Shown one piece after another: positions 24,554 through 33,999 of a stretch of 64,000 nucleotides of DNA (position 1 is the stretch's first letter; the number at the start of each line of letters is the position of its first letter). The stretch spans positions 1,302,001-1,366,000 of the forward strand of contig CBDDCD010000001.1 in NCBI GenBank assembly GCA_965226025.1, given 5' to 3'. The DNA is from Moanibacter sp965226025 (GTDB lineage Bacteria; Verrucomicrobiota; Verrucomicrobiia; Opitutales; UBA2987). Made by a program: the position numbers and the translations under genes. The notes beneath the pieces were generated by a model. The model was not told the DNA's origin and made no database searches. It worked only from the letters and a program-made list of their open reading frames with translations.

Positions 24554-27169
24554 TGTATTCGCGAATACGACCGAATGCCGGGAGGCGCTCGGAGACGATT
24601 CAGGCGTAATTTGAAGCGTGTACTCGATCTCGTCGGTACGCGGGGGCAAACACCGCGTCTCATCACACGCTTGAGTTTGAATACGAATCGTCAGCGTCAC
24701 CGATCCAACCGTTGCGTCGTCTGTGACGGTGACGGGAAAGAAGTGCCACATCCGCCCTTCATATGTGGTGAGGACCTGATCCAAAACCGGATCGTGCTTT
24801 TTACCCGGTTGAGGTGCGCGAACATTTCCAACCTCGAGCGCTTCGGTTGCCCGCACATCAACAGTCGTGGGGATGAGGAACTCAGCTTGCGGATTGGGAC
24901 CGTAGAGATGCCAGCCCTCCTCTATATCCAGAGCCACGGCAAGTTGAAATTTCTGTCCCGGTGCGACTTTCTCAGACGAAGAAAACAGGCTTGCGGTGAC
25001 CGGTCCGAGACGCTTTGCGGCGTCGGCGTTCCGGATCTCTGCGTCTCTTAGTCGCTCGCAGGTACGGTCCTGAAGATATACGGCGGCAGCATAAACTCCG
25101 GCTTCGAGTCCGCGAGGACTCTGCCACATGAGTCCGGACAGAGCTTCGAGAGTCCTTTCAGCGGACCGGGCGTAATCCGGAGATCCCGTCAACCGAGCGA
25201 GTTCGAGGAGAACCACGACGGCGGCGCCGTTTGGGGTTGGGACATTCCCTCCGCCCATCAGGTTTTTCGAGCGCATCAGAAGTCCTTCGTGCGCGGCGGC
25301 GGTAAAGAAGAAGCCGCCGTTCGAAGCGTCTTCGAATTCCGCGCGCATCACATCCACCAGGCGGCGCGCTTCACGAAGCCAACGTTCCTTGCCGGTTGCT
25401 GTGTGTAATTCGAGCAGCCCCTCGGCCAGATAGGCGTAATCATCGAGATACCCGGGGAGCTTCGCCTGCCCGGCGCGATAGGTTCTCAGAGGGCGGCCGT
25501 TCCCGTCGACGAGGGCATCGAGGAGAAAATCCGCCGCCTTCGATGCCGTTTCGATCAATCGCGCGTCGTCAAGGCGACGTCCGGCGTAGGCCATTGCACC
25601 AATCATCAGTCCGTTCCAGCTCGTCAGGATCTTGTCGTCCTTACGGGGCTGTTCCCAGGTATCGCGCCGCGCCAGGAGCCGTGCCCGCATTGCAACCATG
25701 CGCTCTTTGAACACCTTCGGATCTTCTCCCCGCTCACGGGCGATTTTGGCGAGCGGTTTCGACAGATGGGCAATGTTGGTCCCCGGACGTTCCCCCGTAG
25801 CCTGATCGCGGAAATTGCCGTGTGCCCTCATGTTGTATACCTCGGCGAAGAGATCCCCGTCGCACTCTCCAAGCACCTCCCTAATCTCCTTTGCATGCCA
25901 GACATAGGCCTGGCCCTCTTTCCCTACCTCACCCGAATCGATGGCCGAGTAAAATCCACCCTGAGGCGACGTCATCTCGCGTTGAAGCCATCCGAAGATG
26001 TCGTCCACCGCCTCGCGATAACGTGGTGTGTTTGTAAGCGAAAATCCGTCGGTATACGCGCGCATGAGCTGAGCGTTGTCGTAAAGCATTTTTTCGAAGT
26101 GCGGTAATAGCCAGGTGCGGTCGGTGCTGTAGCGGTGGAAGCCTCCTCCGATGTGGTCATGCATGCCCCCCAGCCACATGGCATCGAGGGTCCGAGTGAT
26201 CATGCCTAACAGCCTTTCGTCCTTCGAGCGCCGGTACTCGTGGATGAGTACCCGGAGAACTCCGTGCGGCGGAAACTTGGGCGCACCGCTAAATCCACCG
26301 TGAACGGTATCGAGGGCCTTTCCAAACTCAGTGACCGCGTTGTGGATAAGCCCCTGGTCGGGAGGACCATTCATTATGCCCACCTGCAATTTCCTGGCGC
26401 CCCCCTGTTCCTGAATGGATTTTGCCAACCGGTCCGCCTGCCGTTCGATCTCCTGGCGCCGGTTCTTCCAGTCTCCCGATAATGTATTCAGAATCTCAAT
26501 GAACCGTTTCTTCGGGAAGTAAGTTCCGGCCATCCATGGCCTTCCGTCAGGCGTCAGCCAAACCGAGTTGGGCCAACCGCCTCGGCCGGTCATAAGCTGG
26601 GTAGCAAGCATATACTGCTCGTCGATGTCCGGACGTTCTTCACGGTCAACCTTGATTGCGATAAAGTGCGCGTTGAGGATCTTGGCCACTTCTTCGTTCT
26701 CAAAAGACTGCTTCTCCATGACGTGGCACCAATAGCAAGTCGAATACCCAACAGAGAGAAAGATAGGCCTATCTTCTTTCCTGGCCCGTGCTAGGGCCCC
26801 AGTGCCCCACGTATACCAGTTTACCGGGTTGTGGGCGTGTTGCAGTAGATAAGGGCTGGTTTCATGGATGAGGTGATTGGTGTACTTGTGAAGCTCCCGA
26901 GGCCCAGTGCTGTTTTTTGCGAAAGCAGAATTCGAATTCCCATCTTCAGATCCCGGTCGCGACGAAATTCGAGATGGTGTTGCATTTGATGTTGATGGGC
27001 GGACGCCGTCTTTTTTCGCCAGTTCGCGTTGAGGCGGCGTACTCGTCCGCCAGTACCCGCGTATTGCGATGTTGCAGGCGAGGAGAATAATTACAACGAG
27101 GCCGATCCCGGCAGTTCGTTGCCGCGTTTTGGATACCGGCCTTGCCATTTCCTTCCAATCGGAGGACAT
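24527..27169 (-). CDS. DUF255 thioredoxin-fold protein (YyaL/SSP411-like) with C-terminal DsbD-N-like domain
   Basis: This 880-residue protein has a signal anchor (about residues 20-38) and a DUF255/thioredoxin-like domain containing HLIHETSPYLLQHAHNPVNW and the redox-type motif CYWC (about residue 145). A large six-hairpin alpha/alpha barrel follows (GAPKFPPHGVLR; HDHIGGGFHRYSTD; YAYLAEGLLEL). The last 130 residues resemble the immunoglobulin-like N-terminal domain of DsbD (GWHLYGPNPQ, with Cys residues in QACDETRCLPP). The family core is widespread but of unsettled function. The DsbD-type tail suggests a thiol-redox role outside the cytoplasm. ATG 27148 is an alternative start. Confidence 0.8.
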   Translation of the reverse strand: MSSDWKEMARPVSKTRQRTAGIGLVVIILLACNIAIRGYWRTSTPPQRELAKKDGVRPSTSNATPSRISSRPGSEDGNSNSAFAKNSTGPRELHKYTNHLIHETSPYLLQHAHNPVNWYTWGTGALARARKEDRPIFLSVGYSTCYWCHVMEKQSFENEEVAKILNAHFIAIKVDREERPDIDEQYMLATQLMTGRGGWPNSVWLTPDGRPWMAGTYFPKKRFIEILNTLSGDWKNRRQEIERQADRLAKSIQEQGGARKLQVGIMNGPPDQGLIHNAVTEFGKALDTVHGGFSGAPKFPPHGVLRVLIHEYRRSKDERLLGMITRTLDAMWLGGMHDHIGGGFHRYSTDRTWLLPHFEKMLYDNAQLMRAYTDGFSLTNTPRYREAVDDIFGWLQREMTSPQGGFYSAIDSGEVGKEGQAYVWHAKEIREVLGECDGDLFAEVYNMRAHGNFRDQATGERPGTNIAHLSKPLAKIARERGEDPKVFKERMVAMRARLLARRDTWEQPRKDDKILTSWNGLMIGAMAYAGRRLDDARLIETASKAADFLLDALVDGNGRPLRTYRAGQAKLPGYLDDYAYLAEGLLELHTATGKERWLREARRLVDVMRAEFEDASNGGFFFTAAAHEGLLMRSKNLMGGGNVPTPNGAAVVVLLELARLTGSPDYARSAERTLEALSGLMWQSPRGLEAGVYAAAVYLQDRTCERLRDAEIRNADAAKRLGPVTASLFSSSEKVAPGQKFQLAVALDIEEGWHLYGPNPQAEFLIPTTVDVRATEALEVGNVRAPQPGKKHDPVLDQVLTTYEGRMWHFFPVTVTDDATVGSVTLTIRIQTQACDETRCLPPRTDEIEYTLQITPESSPSASRHSVVFANTRAVIPDMK

Positions 27170-27219
27170 GAGAAATGTTTTGCTATATGCGGACTACGGT
27201 GAAACCGCTAGGCCGGAAC

Positions 27220-27765
27220 CTACACACCCAAACTCGGTTTCGCCGCCACAATCTTCCGTCGGCTCAAGTAATAGAAAAAAAGGCCACCCTGATAAACGAG
27301 GGAAGCAAGAATGACACTGGAGTAAAAGAGATAGAGTCCTTTAACCACCAGGTCGCGAAACAAATTTGCGTCGATATCAATCGTCCGCAGTAAATCGAAG
27401 AGAAGGCTCTCGTCGACTCCGACGGATTGCAACAATTCGCCGGACTCGCCTGAGAACAGGCTACCAATTTGGCTGGGATCGAAGAAAAGCATCTTACCGG
27501 CACAATACAAGAAGATGATGGTGAAGAGCCAAACCTGGCTTGCAGCGAGCCAGGTGATCGCCTCCCGCAAGCGTAGGCGCAACAGATTATGCCCGTGGAT
27601 TTCGAAGACCCCGGCAAGAACCACGAAAAGACCTACGCCGGCGCCCGTAAAGTCTCCAATGAGCAGAGAGATGAATGTAAAAAAAGCGGATACGCAGGCG
27701 ACACTCCACCCGTTGTATTTTGAGATTTTGAGGGCACGCAGAAACTTTCTTTCATCCCCTTCCAT
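27220..27765 (-). CDS. Multi-pass membrane protein, unknown function
   Basis: This 181-residue protein has four hydrophobic helices (about residues 20-37, 40-55, 75-95 and 140-165). The loop before the last helix is acidic and Leu-rich (GVDESLLFDLLRTIDID). The C-terminus is basic (LSRRKIVAAKP). No family is recognised. It starts 60 bases downstream of floA on the same strand, so it may be part of the floA transcript. NfeD, the usual FloA partner, is a different protein and is not seen. Confidence 0.55.
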   Translation of the reverse strand: MEGDERKFLRALKISKYNGWSVACVSAFFTFISLLIGDFTGAGVGLFVVLAGVFEIHGHNLLRLRLREAITWLAASQVWLFTIIFLYCAGKMLFFDPSQIGSLFSGESGELLQSVGVDESLLFDLLRTIDIDANLFRDLVVKGLYLFYSSVILASLVYQGGLFFYYLSRRKIVAAKPSLGV

Positions 27766-27824
27766 AAATCTGCCTTCAACTTAACAAAATCAATCCGCTC
27801 TACCGGTATCGACTGGAATCGCTC

Positions 27825-28861
27825 TTATTGTGGCTCCTCTTCTTCGTCACTGGGTTTTGAGATAGATTTTCTCATCTCGGGATCGGACTGGATGTTCATC
27901 ATCCGGTAGTAATCCATGACACCGAGATTTCCCGTCTTGAGCGCATCCGCCATGGCCAGCGGGACCTGGGCCTGAGCTTCAACCAGTTTGGCCTCCATCT
28001 CGGCAACTTTCGCCCGATTCTCCTGTTCGAGGGCCACCGCCGCGGCTCGTCGGATTTCGGCCTGGGCTTGAGCCATGTTCTTGTTGGCTTCCGCCTGGGT
28101 CTCCTGCAGCTTGGCACCGACATTTTCACCGACGTCGACATCCGCGATATCAATGGAAAGAATCTCAAAGGCGGTCCCCGTGTCGAGGCCTCGATCGAGC
28201 ACATTCTTTGAAATCGAATCGGGATTCTCCAGGACCCATTTGTAGCTATCCGCTGATCCGATCGTGGTCACGATCCCCTCCCCGACACGAGCGATAATGG
28301 TCTCCTCCTGGGCGCTCCCTACATAGCGATCGAGATTGCTCCGCACCGTCACGCGAGCGCGCGCCTTCACCTGGATACCGTCTTTTGCCACCCCATCAAT
28401 GGTGACTCGCCCGTCCGCCGTCTCGTCGGGACAGTCGATCACTTTCGGGCTGATCGACGTGCGCACCGCCTCAATGAGCGACTTGGTCGTGCCCTTCGTC
28501 GCCAGATCAATGGCACAGGCCCGATTCCATTGCAGTTCGATGCCCGCTTTCAAAGCGTTGATCAGTGATTGGGTCGTCTGACTGACATCACCACCCGCCA
28601 TGTAATGCTGCTCGAATTGATCGATTGGTATCTCCACACCCGCCTTAACCGCGTTGATACGGGCGTCGACGATAAGGGCGTATGGATTCTTCCTCAATCG
28701 CATCGCTACGAGGGTCCCAAAACCGACGTACGCACCTGATAACCAAGCTCTTAGCCATACTTTAAAAAGGAGACGATGATGAAGAAGAGGACTACAAGGC
28801 CGACCCCGATAATTATCGAAATCATCTGTGGAATTGTGAATTCCAAGGAGGGAGTGCCCAT
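27825..28861 (-). pseudogene. floA: Flotillin-like protein FloA, one-base frameshift near N-terminus
   Basis: From ATG 28861 the frame encodes an N-terminal membrane helix (MISIIIGVGLVVLFFIIVSF) and stops soon after. The next frame carries VWLRAWLSGAYVGFGTLVAM and the complete FloA core through residue 292 of the second frame, with the PHB/SPFH domain and the Ala/Glu-rich coiled coil (LQETQAEANKNMAQAQAEIR). One added T in the run of five (A5 on the plus strand, 28765-28769) joins the two as IVSFFKVWLRAW, giving a normal FloA of about 345 residues. FloA scaffolds membrane microdomains. The precise repair at a homopolymer makes a sequencing error as likely as true inactivation. Confidence 0.82.
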
Positions 28862-29275
28862 AATGTGTTTAATCCGTTGGACGCTTAAAATTGTCGAGGC
28901 GGGCGCCCAGACTTGAAAACGGGATTCCGCTTTAACTCAAGGCAGAAAGTGTCTCTGCCCTCCCTTTTGTCAAGAATTCCAGAGAGGCCGGTCGCGTCGC
29001 TTACCGGATAATCATACCGACCCGCACCCTCGAAGAAAATGAACACGAATTAAAAGGTGGCTTCATCCAGAAAGTCCTGAACTCTCCACATCTTTTTAGT
29101 CCCACCGATGTACATAACTGCGGGGTTGGCTTCTTGTATCTCGGTTTCAAGCCCATCTCCCAGGACGAGAGGGTTGCGTCGTTGATTGATGACTTCCTAC
29201 GCGGCCGTGACTGGGTGACCGCATCCCAACTCCGCCAGGCCTTCGAATCGCACCACCGGCTCTGCAGGCTGCTGG
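28862..29275. other. Upstream region of floA
   Basis: About 410 bases with no gene recognised. It should hold the floA promoter. A short repeat pair follows it. Confidence 0.4.
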
Positions 29276-29338
29276 GAGGCTGTCGGACTTTGTGCTTCGA
29301 TTGCTCTGCAAGTACGAAAGTTCTTCCGACAGCCGCCT
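29276..29338. repeat. 63-bp MITE-like repeat, copy A
   Basis: The unit is bounded by AGGCTGTCGGAC at the left and the inverse of AGGCGGCTGTCGGA at the right. An inverted copy lies at 44227-44290. The shared interior includes CTTTGTGCTTCGATTGCTCT. The core CTGTCGGACTTTGYGCTTCG is also found in the longer element at 44125-44221, which ties these repeats into one family. Confidence 0.7.
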
Positions 29339-29348
29339 ATTCAACTCG

Positions 29349-29393
29349 CAGATACCAAAAAGAAACAATTGTCAAAGCGTATTTTGACGAGCA
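29349..29393. repeat. 45-bp segment shared with 38899-38944
   Basis: CAGAT..CC then AAAGAAACAATTG and CAAAGCGTATT, GACGAGCA are shared with 38899-38944 with few differences. Both read as KETI(V/D)KAY(F/W)DEQ in one frame, so this may be a fragment of a decayed coding sequence. Confidence 0.5.
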
Positions 29394-29469
29394 AGATCCA
29401 CCCGACATATCGAATAATCGCTAAATTCGACGCTTCTAAAGGATCAATTGGGAATTCTCAGATTAATAA

Positions 29470-31083
29470 ATGAAACCTACTAATCCCACACGGCAACAAA
29501 CCAAACGTAAGTCTTTGAAGGTCGGGATTGTTGATCTGATTGAGAAGCAGCCGACGAATACATTGTATACCAGGATAGTCAATCCGAATTACGCTTCGAT
29601 CATGCCGCAAGCCATTGCAGTGTGGATTGAACAAATGGGGCATGAAGTCTATCTTGTCACATATACCGGTTTGGAAGATTTGCGCCATGAGCTTCCGGAC
29701 GATATCGATATTTTATTCATAAGTGCCTTTACCACTGCCGCGTATCTCGCCTACAGCATCTCAAATCTCTTCCGCACCAAAAATGTTGTCACTGTTCTTG
29801 GCGGACCCCACGCCCGCGCCTATGCAGAGGATGCGACAAACTATTTCGATTACGTCGTCGGCCTCGTCGACAAAGCACTTATCCGGGATCTGCTAGATGA
29901 CGTTTCACCCAATCCTCGCGAAGGCGTCATACTCACCGCCAGGCAACAGCCTCAAACGCTGCCCGGTCTGCGCGAGCGTTGGAAATTCATCCGGCAAAAT
30001 TTAGACAAGACCCGGTTTCTCCAATTTGTGCCGATGATTGGCAGCCTCGGTTGTCCGTACAAATGTAGCTTCTGTATAGACTCCCAGGTCGACTTTCAAA
30101 CTTTACCCTATGATCAGATTCATGAAGACCTGGTCTTTCTCCAAGAACAGCCCAAGCCCCCGAAAGTAGCCTGGTACGATCCCAACTTCGGTGTTCGATT
30201 CCAGGAATATATGGATGTCATCGAGTCGGCGGTTAAACCCGGCAGTCTTGCATTCCTCGCCGAGAGCAGTCTCTCTTTGCTGAGCGAACCCCATCTGCAG
30301 CGCCTGAAAAAGAATAATTTCCTTGTCATGTTGCCGGGAATCGAGTCGTGGTTCGATTTCAACGGCAAATCTAAGCAACGGAAAAACATCGGGCTGGACA
30401 AGGTAAAATCGGTCGCCGAACATGTTAACCTGATTACCCATTACATTCCGTATGTTCAAACCAACTTCATTTTTGGTTTGGATTCTGATACTGGCTCCTT
30501 ACCGTTTGAGCTGACGAAACAATTTATTGACCTGGTGCCCGGCATCTATCCGAACTACTCGCTGCTGACGGCGTATGGTAACTCGGCGCCACTCAACTAT
30601 CAATACCAGGTTGAAGAGCGGGTGGTTGATATTCCATTCACTTTTCTAGATGGTTATTCCGCCCTCAACGTCAGGCTGAAGAATTATTCTAACCTGGAAT
30701 TTTACGATTATATGATTGATCTGGTGAAATTTACGTTTTCACCTCGCATGATTTGGAACCGTTTCAAAGCCAACAAAACTCCGGTAACGAGATGGATGAA
30801 TTTGCTTCGCGGAATCTCCTCGGAAAAAGGCAGCGCCGGGAACTATGCCGAAGTGCGCAACCGGTTGGCAACCGACCACGAATTTCAAGCTTTTTATTCC
30901 GGAGAAAATATGAAGCCACCTTCATTTTACCTCGAAAAGATAAAATTGGGGCTGGGCCCCTTCTACCAGCATTTGCCGGCAAAGGTAGTGAACTATTTGA
31001 AACGCGGCGAGCCCTCGCCAAATCCGCGGATATCCAATATGATCACTGATCCCGTTCAACCTGGCGAAGCACAGATTGTCTAG
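29470..31083 (+). CDS. B12-binding domain radical SAM protein
   Basis: This 537-residue protein has an N-terminal cobalamin-binding-like Rossmann domain (about residues 15-145, with GHEVYLVTYTGLEDL and VVTVLGGPHARAY), then a radical SAM barrel with the [4Fe-4S] motif CPYKCSFC (Cys195, Cys199, Cys202). A C-terminal extension follows. This arrangement is shared by enzymes that modify lipids, bacteriochlorins, antibiotics or tRNA. It is reminiscent of the hopanoid and phosphonate branches, but nothing identifies its substrate. It stands alone on the plus strand before a convergent Gfo/Idh/MocA gene. Confidence 0.88.
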   Translation: MKPTNPTRQQTKRKSLKVGIVDLIEKQPTNTLYTRIVNPNYASIMPQAIAVWIEQMGHEVYLVTYTGLEDLRHELPDDIDILFISAFTTAAYLAYSISNLFRTKNVVTVLGGPHARAYAEDATNYFDYVVGLVDKALIRDLLDDVSPNPREGVILTARQQPQTLPGLRERWKFIRQNLDKTRFLQFVPMIGSLGCPYKCSFCIDSQVDFQTLPYDQIHEDLVFLQEQPKPPKVAWYDPNFGVRFQEYMDVIESAVKPGSLAFLAESSLSLLSEPHLQRLKKNNFLVMLPGIESWFDFNGKSKQRKNIGLDKVKSVAEHVNLITHYIPYVQTNFIFGLDSDTGSLPFELTKQFIDLVPGIYPNYSLLTAYGNSAPLNYQYQVEERVVDIPFTFLDGYSALNVRLKNYSNLEFYDYMIDLVKFTFSPRMIWNRFKANKTPVTRWMNLLRGISSEKGSAGNYAEVRNRLATDHEFQAFYSGENMKPPSFYLEKIKLGLGPFYQHLPAKVVNYLKRGEPSPNPRISNMITDPVQPGEAQIV

Positions 31084-31169
31084 TTAAGGGAAATAGCCGT
31101 TCCAGTTCCGAGTCCGACCAGGAATCGATCGATGCTCTGCACCGTCTCCTCGAAAACAGCGTGATCTAA

Positions 31170-32204
31170 TTACAACGGTACCGCTTCACCCGTTTCCGAG
31201 CAGCGCATCGCCGCGTCATAAACCCGCATCATGCGTGCGATTTGTTCTGGCTTGACGATGAGTTCCGCCCCCTTATTCAGGACATCCGAGATATTTTGAT
31301 AGTACGACTTCCAAGAGCCTCGGACGCTCTCAACCACGATCTCACGATTCTCACCACCGGCTTCCGTCCAAACTTGCGCATAATTGACGGGGTCTTCTTC
31401 TACAGCGTCGATGTTTCCCGCTTTCATTGCCTCCTCCTGCGGATCTGTCCCATGCTGCACCAATCCCCCGAGATTCCCCAGAACGTACCAATGGGGTTTG
31501 GGGACTTTCGCCAGATTGCTAATTTCTATCTGAAAGCGGACGCCGTTTGAAAATTTCAGCAGCAGGTTCGCATAGTTGCCCATGTCTGTGTTCCACCGGG
31601 TATCGTAATAGATATCGCAGTAAACCGTTTGAACCGGTGCATCGACAAGTTGTAGGGCTTGATCGACGACGTGCGCCGGCCAGTCATAAAGAATTCCACC
31701 GCTCTGTTTTCGAAACCCGCGCCAGCCCTGTGGCGGACCGTATCTCATAATCGCAACCTGGAACAGGTATGGAGTTCCCAGGAAACCGTCCTCGAGCACT
31801 TTTCTGACAGTGAGGTAGTCCCAGTCCCAACGACGATTGTGGAAAACGCTCAACAGGACGTTATTTCGCTGACTCGCTTCGATCATCGCATCTGCCTCGG
31901 CGGCGTTCATGCACATGATCTTGTCGGTGACAAGGTGCTTGCCCGCATCCATCGCTTTGATCGCGAGTCCGGCGTGCGTATCGTGCGGAGTCGCGAGGAC
32001 GACGAGAGAAACAGCATCGTCCTCAATCACCTGATCAATTGTTTCATAGATCCTCACATCGGGGTGATCTTGAGCGATAGATTGGCGTCGTTCTGCACTC
32101 CGCGAAGCGATTGCACAAAGGTTCAACCCTTCTGCCAATCCGATGAGGTAGGCGTGGAAATTTCTTCCTGCATTGCCATATCCAATAACTGCTGTGCTAA
32201 TCAT
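31170..32204 (-). CDS. Gfo/Idh/MocA family oxidoreductase
   Basis: This 344-residue NAD(P)-dependent oxidoreductase has the N-terminal motif VIGYGNAGR (residues 6-14), the conserved cofactor/substrate segment DAGKHLVTDKIM (EKP-like, with Asp-Lys), and HNRRWDWDY, which contains the conserved arginines of the substrate side. The start is the ATG at 32204 (MISTAVIGYG), with GAAAGGCG upstream. Members oxidise or reduce sugars, inositols and their derivatives. An inositol or sugar-acid role is attractive because an inositol-phosphate synthase is about 7 kb away, but the sequence does not prove it. It is downstream of a HAD-menorin gene on the same strand. Confidence 0.88.
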   Translation of the reverse strand: MISTAVIGYGNAGRNFHAYLIGLAEGLNLCAIASRSAERRQSIAQDHPDVRIYETIDQVIEDDAVSLVVLATPHDTHAGLAIKAMDAGKHLVTDKIMCMNAAEADAMIEASQRNNVLLSVFHNRRWDWDYLTVRKVLEDGFLGTPYLFQVAIMRYGPPQGWRGFRKQSGGILYDWPAHVVDQALQLVDAPVQTVYCDIYYDTRWNTDMGNYANLLLKFSNGVRFQIEISNLAKVPKPHWYVLGNLGGLVQHGTDPQEEAMKAGNIDAVEEDPVNYAQVWTEAGGENREIVVESVRGSWKSYYQNISDVLNKGAELIVKPEQIARMMRVYDAAMRCSETGEAVPL

Positions 32205-32279
32205 TGAAATCGCCTTTCCACTCCGATCTTCAGGGAACTTCTGTTCATCTTTGCGGTTTCGGGGAAGTATTGACAACCG

Positions 32280-32495
32280 AATTACCGTCCCTTGATAAAC
32301 GCCTCCAGCATCTCCGTGGCTTGGGCATCGGAGTACTATTTAGGAGGCGATTTCATCAAGTCGCCACTTGGACCGATTAGTGCGACACTGATTCCGCGTT
32401 CAAGAGTTCATCCCGGAGCTTGACCTTGAAGAATTCGTTGTAGTCGTTCTCCCGCCAGACCAACTCGAGTGCAGATTCCCTGAACTGAAGACAGG
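32280..32495 (-). other. Probable decayed coding remnant
   Basis: On the minus strand this gap has short protein-like frames: LQFRESALELVWRENDYNEF and FKVKLRDELL, then an end reading SDAQATEMLEAFIKGR before TAA. Stop codons separate them. They look like the end of a lost gene, but the family is not recognised. Confidence 0.35.
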
Positions 32496-33983
32496 TCAAG
32501 CGTCAGGTTTCGGGATGTATTCGAAGTGTCGGCGGTTCTGACCGGAGCCACGGCCATAATAATGCCATTGCGGAAAGTTGAAATCAGAGGTAATCGAACA
32601 CGGAAACATGAGCACCGCCCGGAGAAAGGCATCCAGGTTCGGGACATTGTATATGTTGGTTTGATAACCCCACTCCCCCATCTGATCGAAAAACCTGAGC
32701 ATGTTCTCGGTGTCCCAGCTGATGGAAAAGCGGTTGATGCCCCAAGATTCAAACATCTGTAGAATTTCCCTTGCCTTCTTCGGGGCGCTGCAAACGAGCG
32801 GTGTAAGGAAGTCGACAGGTGCTTGCACGACCGCCCCCTCATATGTTTTCGCAAGCAGCGTAAAACCATCCTCGAGTAGATGTTCGATATCTCCGTTAAA
32901 CCAGAGGCGGTCAACTGGAAACTGGTAGTCTGAGAGGTAATCCGACATTCGCTTCAGTAGACTCCCTCCAGTCTTGAGATCAAATTTGACGCCCTTGTCG
33001 GTGGGCTGCACCCGCCCCAGGAACTGTTCCAGCGTCAGCCACTCTTCGTCCTCATCGTATTTGGATTCTGCGAATGAATCGTGTCGCAGGATCAGTTTGT
33101 TGTCAGTGGGCGCTAAACGCACATCGCATTCCCCCCACATGACTTTGTCCGAGGCGAGGAATTGACGCAAGTTGACCTCACCGTTGATCCCGTGCCAGAC
33201 AAAATCGATGGTCGCCGGCAATTTCCTGTCGGAAATCAACTCCTTCAAATCGTATTCTTTGCCTTTTGCGCTTTTCGGTGGAAGTCGAGATCGACTCGAC
33301 TCGAAGATCGTGTCTGCATGTAATAAAAGGATCTCCTTATCGGAAAATGTCTGTGCCATGGCCTCCAATATCTCGGGCTCGTTGTCGATGTAGGCGACCA
33401 CGCGGAATCCGTCATTACGGTATTTCCTGATTCCAGCAGCCTTGGCAGCAGCTACTTCCTGATTCGAGCCCTGGGGATTCATCACCAACCATTCATCCTG
33501 GAATTGAATGTGGTAGCTACGACTCAGCTCATTCAACGAACGCAGGGTGTCCTGGCGTAACCCTTCCGGACGACCGGTGTTGAGACCAATGAACGTATTC
33601 GGTTGAATCTTAAACCATTTGATGACTTCGAGTACTCCCGGAAACGGGCGGTTCCCGGTGAGGACATATTCCCGTTCCCAGAGGTGTTCACCATACCAGT
33701 CCAGGATTTTTTGATGCTCCGCCACAGGGATTCCCAGATCAACCAGTAGGTACTGCACCTGCTTTTCATGCACTGTAATGTCATCAATTTGCAATCGCGT
33801 GAAGAAATCCGTGCTGTTATGCGCGTCATAGGCTTGGAGTAGGCTCAGTATCATATAGCGCATGTCCAGAATGGTCCCGTCTATATCAAAGACAAGCATC
33901 AGCCGGTCATCGGGATACTTCTTATACATCCAGTCATAATGCTGTGCAAGCTGACCCATCCAGTTTTCATGGTTCGTTGTCAT
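32496..33983 (-). CDS. HAD phosphatase fused to menorin/FAM151 (DUF2181)-like domain
   Basis: This 495-residue protein begins with a HAD-type phosphatase domain with DIDGT (Asp33, Asp35), a later LNTGRPEG motif and AYIDNEPE as the acidic C-terminal motif. From about residue 250 it changes to a second domain reading DFVWHGINGEVNLRQFL, GECDVRLAPTDNKLILRHDS, WLTLEQFL and KGVKFDLKTGG. The order WHxxN..ExDV...H...WL...KGxKxDxK is that of the menorin/FAM151 (DUF2181) family, part of the PLC-like phosphodiesterase superfamily. The combination predicts successive phosphodiester and phosphomonoester cleavage, but this is inference. The start at ATG 33983 follows a TTG alternative at 33995. Confidence 0.65.
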   Translation of the reverse strand: MTTNHENWMGQLAQHYDWMYKKYPDDRLMLVFDIDGTILDMRYMILSLLQAYDAHNSTDFFTRLQIDDITVHEKQVQYLLVDLGIPVAEHQKILDWYGEHLWEREYVLTGNRPFPGVLEVIKWFKIQPNTFIGLNTGRPEGLRQDTLRSLNELSRSYHIQFQDEWLVMNPQGSNQEVAAAKAAGIRKYRNDGFRVVAYIDNEPEILEAMAQTFSDKEILLLHADTIFESSRSRLPPKSAKGKEYDLKELISDRKLPATIDFVWHGINGEVNLRQFLASDKVMWGECDVRLAPTDNKLILRHDSFAESKYDEDEEWLTLEQFLGRVQPTDKGVKFDLKTGGSLLKRMSDYLSDYQFPVDRLWFNGDIEHLLEDGFTLLAKTYEGAVVQAPVDFLTPLVCSAPKKAREILQMFESWGINRFSISWDTENMLRFFDQMGEWGYQTNIYNVPNLDAFLRAVLMFPCSITSDFNFPQWHYYGRGSGQNRRHFEYIPKPDA

Positions 33984-33999
33984 AACCAATCTCAATTTG

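Noticed and set aside
28336..28581. Plus-strand frames opposite floA and other long genes
   Set aside because: They lie wholly inside well-supported genes on the other strand and have skewed composition.
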